A stretch of 64,000 bases of DNA from Burkholderiales bacterium (GTDB lineage: Bacteria; Pseudomonadota; Gammaproteobacteria; Burkholderiales; Burkholderiaceae_C). This document shows, piece by piece, positions 61,862-64,000 of this stretch. The position numbers and the translations under genes are program-made. A model generated the notes under the pieces. That model was not told where the DNA came from and did not search any database. It saw only the letters and a list, made by a program, of their open reading frames with translations. Positions within the stretch are counted from its first letter, which is position 1. Every line of letters begins with the position of its first letter. The DNA is taken from NCBI GenBank assembly GCA_021414305.1, contig JAIOOS010000015.1, positions 124,001-188,000 on the forward strand. Reading direction: 5' to 3'.

Positions 61862-64000
61862 TCAGGTCAGCAGATCGCGGTGCTTGCGGATGAATCCCGC
61901 CTGCAGGGCCGCCTCGCCGCGCAGCGAGTCGGCGAGCAGCTGGGCGACGACGCGCATGCGCTCGCGCCACGAGGCCGCGCCGCGCTTGCCGCGCACCGTG
62001 GCGAGCACCTTCATCAGGCGAAGGGCGTGCAGCGGCGGCAGGCGGTCGCTGTCGAGAAGCTGCATCGCCTGCTCGAGGCCGGACGCGTCGGCCCGGCCGT
62101 CGAGCGCCGCCGCCGCGAGGCGCACGCCGTGCGCCTCGCACTCCAGGGCCACGCTGTAATGGATGTCGCGCACGGCAGCGCGAGCCGCGTCGGCACGGCC
62201 GAGCGCGAGCTCGCAGCGGCCGAGGACGATCCGCGCCGCTTCGAGGTGCGTGTGCAGCAGCCGGTCGGCGAAGGGCGCGGCCAGCGCGGCCAGCAGGTCG
62301 CGCCGGGCACCTTCGGGATCGCTGGCGACCCGGGCCTGGGCGCGCAGCCAGACGGCCGGCAGGTACAGGGGGCCGGTGCCGGGCGCCAGCAGGGCTTCGG
62401 CCTCGGCCAGCGGCGGCTCGACGCGCGCCTCGGCGCCGAGTGCGGCCAGCAGGCGCACCTGCAGCAGGCGTCCCTCGCGCCGATCCGGGGTGCTTCCCAG
62501 CTCATCGGCGGCGGAGATGGCCAGACGGATCGAGCCGATCGCGTCTCCGAGCTCGCCGTGAATCTCGGCGACCACCGCCGCCGTGAACGCCGTCAGGTGG
62601 CGCAACTCGGCGTCGGGGTTCGGATGCAGTGCGGCCAGCTCCTGCTGGACAAGACGGGCCGGCCCGGCCTGGCCGTCATCGACGAAGGCCTCGCACAGAT
62701 TGGCGAGGTCGAGCGGCAGGGCCTGGCTGAACCGGGTCTTCCTGGAAATCGCGCAGGCCTCGGCCAGATGGGCGAGCGCCAGCACCCGGTCGCCCAGGGC
62801 CCGCGACACGTACGCCCCCTTCGCGAGAGCCCGGCCGCGCTGCGGCGAACCCGGGTCGTCGCGCACCGCGGCGAGCGCCTGATCGCGCAGCGCGGCGGCC
62901 TCGTCCAGGCGGTCGAGCTCGGTCGCGGTCATCGACCCGGCGGCCGCCATCATCGCCACCGCCTTGTCGATGCCATGGCGTCGGGCGACCTCGAGTGCCG
63001 AGCGGTAGGTTTCGAGCGCATCCGCCTTGCGGTCGAGCTGCAAGGCGGCAAATGCCGCGGCGGCCAGGGCATGGACGTGATAGCGGCCGTCGGGCGGCTC
63101 GAACTCGCGCAAGGCGCGCAGCGCGTGCTGCTCGGACGCAGCGAAATCGTGGTCGAGCGAAGCGCGGTCCGCCGCATGCGTCAGGGCGCGAAAGCGCGCC
63201 TTCGACGAGCCCGTCCGCCCCACCTTGTCGAGCAGCCTGCGGATCAGCTCGCGGCCCTCGACCGTCATGCGTGCCCGGAACGAGCTCTCGATGGCACGAC
63301 CGTGCAGGTCGAAGGCCAGCTCCTCGTCGGCGGTCAGCGAGGCCGCTCGCTCGAAGAGATCCATCGCCTCGCGGTGCGCATGGAGCGCGGACGCCGAGTC
63401 GCCGGCCACCATCCAGGCCCGCGCGGCTCGCTCCGACTGCCCCGCTTCCTGCCAGTGCATGGCGATCCGCGCCGGCGCCGCATGCAAGGGCTCCAGCGCC
63501 GCCGCGAGCTTGCCGTGCAGCAGGCGTTGCCGCTCCGGCGACATGGCCGAACGGATGGCGACGCGGAACAGCCCGTGCACGAAACGGTAGCCCCCGCCCG
63601 CGCGATCGACGACCCGGGCCGCCGTGGCGCGCTCGATGCCGTCGAGCGCTTCCCAGTCGCTGAGCGCGGTCGCGCCCTGGATCTCGGCGAGCGAGCTGCC
63701 GTCTTCGGCCAGCGCCGCCGTCTCGAGCACACGCCGAGCCGCCGGTCCGAGGCGCGCCACCCGTGCCCGCACGGCGTCGACGACGCTGGCCGGCAGCGGC
63801 AGTTCGGCATAGTCGGTCGTGCTGCTGTCGTAGCGCGTGCTCCAGCCCCGCCCCGGCTCCACGCGCAGCTCGCCCGTCTCGAACAGCGCCCGGATCGTCT
63901 CGAGGGCGAAGAACACGTTGCCGCCGGTCGCGGCGCCGAGCCGGGCGGCAAAGCGCACGCCGCCGGCGCCGTTCGACAGGCGTTGCACCAGTTGCAGCAT
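61862..64000 (-). CDS. large TPR regulator of AfsR/MalT type, N-terminus outside window
   Basis: 712 residues are visible; the true start probably lies beyond the edge. The beginning (VRFAARLGAATGGNVFFALE, VARLGPAARRVLETAALAED, YRFVHGLFRVAIRSAMSPER) is the end of a STAND-type ATPase with its winged helix, as in MalT, AfsR and guanylate-cyclase-linked ATPases. The remaining 550 residues are TPR-like helices (ARAWMVAGDSASALHAHREA; ALETYRSALEVARRHGIDKA). There is no C-terminal LuxR HTH, so any DNA-binding (SARP/BTAD) or cyclase domain must be N-terminal and unseen. It lies upstream of the surface cluster and may control it. Confidence 0.8.
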   Translation of the reverse strand: MLQLVQRLSNGAGGVRFAARLGAATGGNVFFALETIRALFETGELRVEPGRGWSTRYDSSTTDYAELPLPASVVDAVRARVARLGPAARRVLETAALAEDGSSLAEIQGATALSDWEALDGIERATAARVVDRAGGGYRFVHGLFRVAIRSAMSPERQRLLHGKLAAALEPLHAAPARIAMHWQEAGQSERAARAWMVAGDSASALHAHREAMDLFERAASLTADEELAFDLHGRAIESSFRARMTVEGRELIRRLLDKVGRTGSSKARFRALTHAADRASLDHDFAASEQHALRALREFEPPDGRYHVHALAAAAFAALQLDRKADALETYRSALEVARRHGIDKAVAMMAAAGSMTATELDRLDEAAALRDQALAAVRDDPGSPQRGRALAKGAYVSRALGDRVLALAHLAEACAISRKTRFSQALPLDLANLCEAFVDDGQAGPARLVQQELAALHPNPDAELRHLTAFTAAVVAEIHGELGDAIGSIRLAISAADELGSTPDRREGRLLQVRLLAALGAEARVEPPLAEAEALLAPGTGPLYLPAVWLRAQARVASDPEGARRDLLAALAAPFADRLLHTHLEAARIVLGRCELALGRADAARAAVRDIHYSVALECEAHGVRLAAAALDGRADASGLEQAMQLLDSDRLPPLHALRLMKVLATVRGKRGAASWRERMRVVAQLLADSLRGEAALQAGFIRKHRDLLT

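Overview
The window is very GC-rich (about 70%). It has dense bacterial coding, many ATGA/TGATG start-stop overlaps and a mix of ATG, GTG and TTG starts. The gene set (kynurenine pathway, Do-like protease, EttA, RhlE, RsgA, AlgZ/AlgR-like pair, Tim44-domain protein, QseBC-like pair) fits a betaproteobacterium of the order Burkholderiales, perhaps near the Rubrivivax/Leptothrix group. That placement is inferred from gene content only. No rRNA, tRNA, CRISPR, prophage or insertion sequence was recognised.

Layout. 1-4.7 kb: a DUF3052 fragment diverges from a kynU-kynA-hybrid kinase unit. 4.7-12.4 kb: a short-chain dehydrogenase/isomerase pair, a membrane TIR-like protein, a periplasmic binding protein fused to a rhodanese, and a QseB/QseC-like system next to a Do-like protease. 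Upstream of the protease are four response-regulator-like half sites spaced exactly 11 bp apart. 12.5-17 kb: a TAXI-family binding protein, a type II NADH dehydrogenase interrupted by an in-frame TGA, and aminopeptidase P.

17-22.3 kb holds one of the two most unusual regions. Two tiny secreted proteins share the motif VxLPxVxVTGxR. They flank a GGDEF-EAL protein and lie beside an AlgZ/AlgR-like LytTR two-component system. Both tiny genes have the same promoter layout: AlgR-like TTCGTC boxes every 20-22 bp, then identically spaced promoter elements. 22.3-36 kb is mostly housekeeping: a zinc metalloprotease lipoprotein, EttA, RhlE, an MFS exporter, RsgA, a Tim44-domain protein, a short-chain dehydrogenase and an S9 peptidase. 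A 17-codon microgene with its own ribosome site and terminator lies upstream of rsgA.

36.1-54.4 kb appears to be a single operon of about 19 genes, nearly all exported or membrane-bound. It encodes an ApbE flavin transferase, an HzsA-related heme lipoprotein, a small heme-motif lipoprotein, two outer-membrane barrels, a TlpA thioredoxin, DUF4266 and DUF3570 proteins, three TPR proteins, ExbB, two ExbDs, a glycine-rich TonB/AgmX-like protein and an ankyrin protein. It looks like a proton-motive-force-driven envelope machine tied to periplasmic redox chemistry, similar in design to myxobacterial Agl/Glt systems, but I recognise no described function.

54.4-64 kb is a minus-strand cluster of surface proteins: an Ig/NHL-repeat lipoprotein, an outer-membrane barrel and a 1200-residue Ig/beta-helix lipoprotein. 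A truncated large TPR regulator of AfsR/MalT type lies upstream and may control them.
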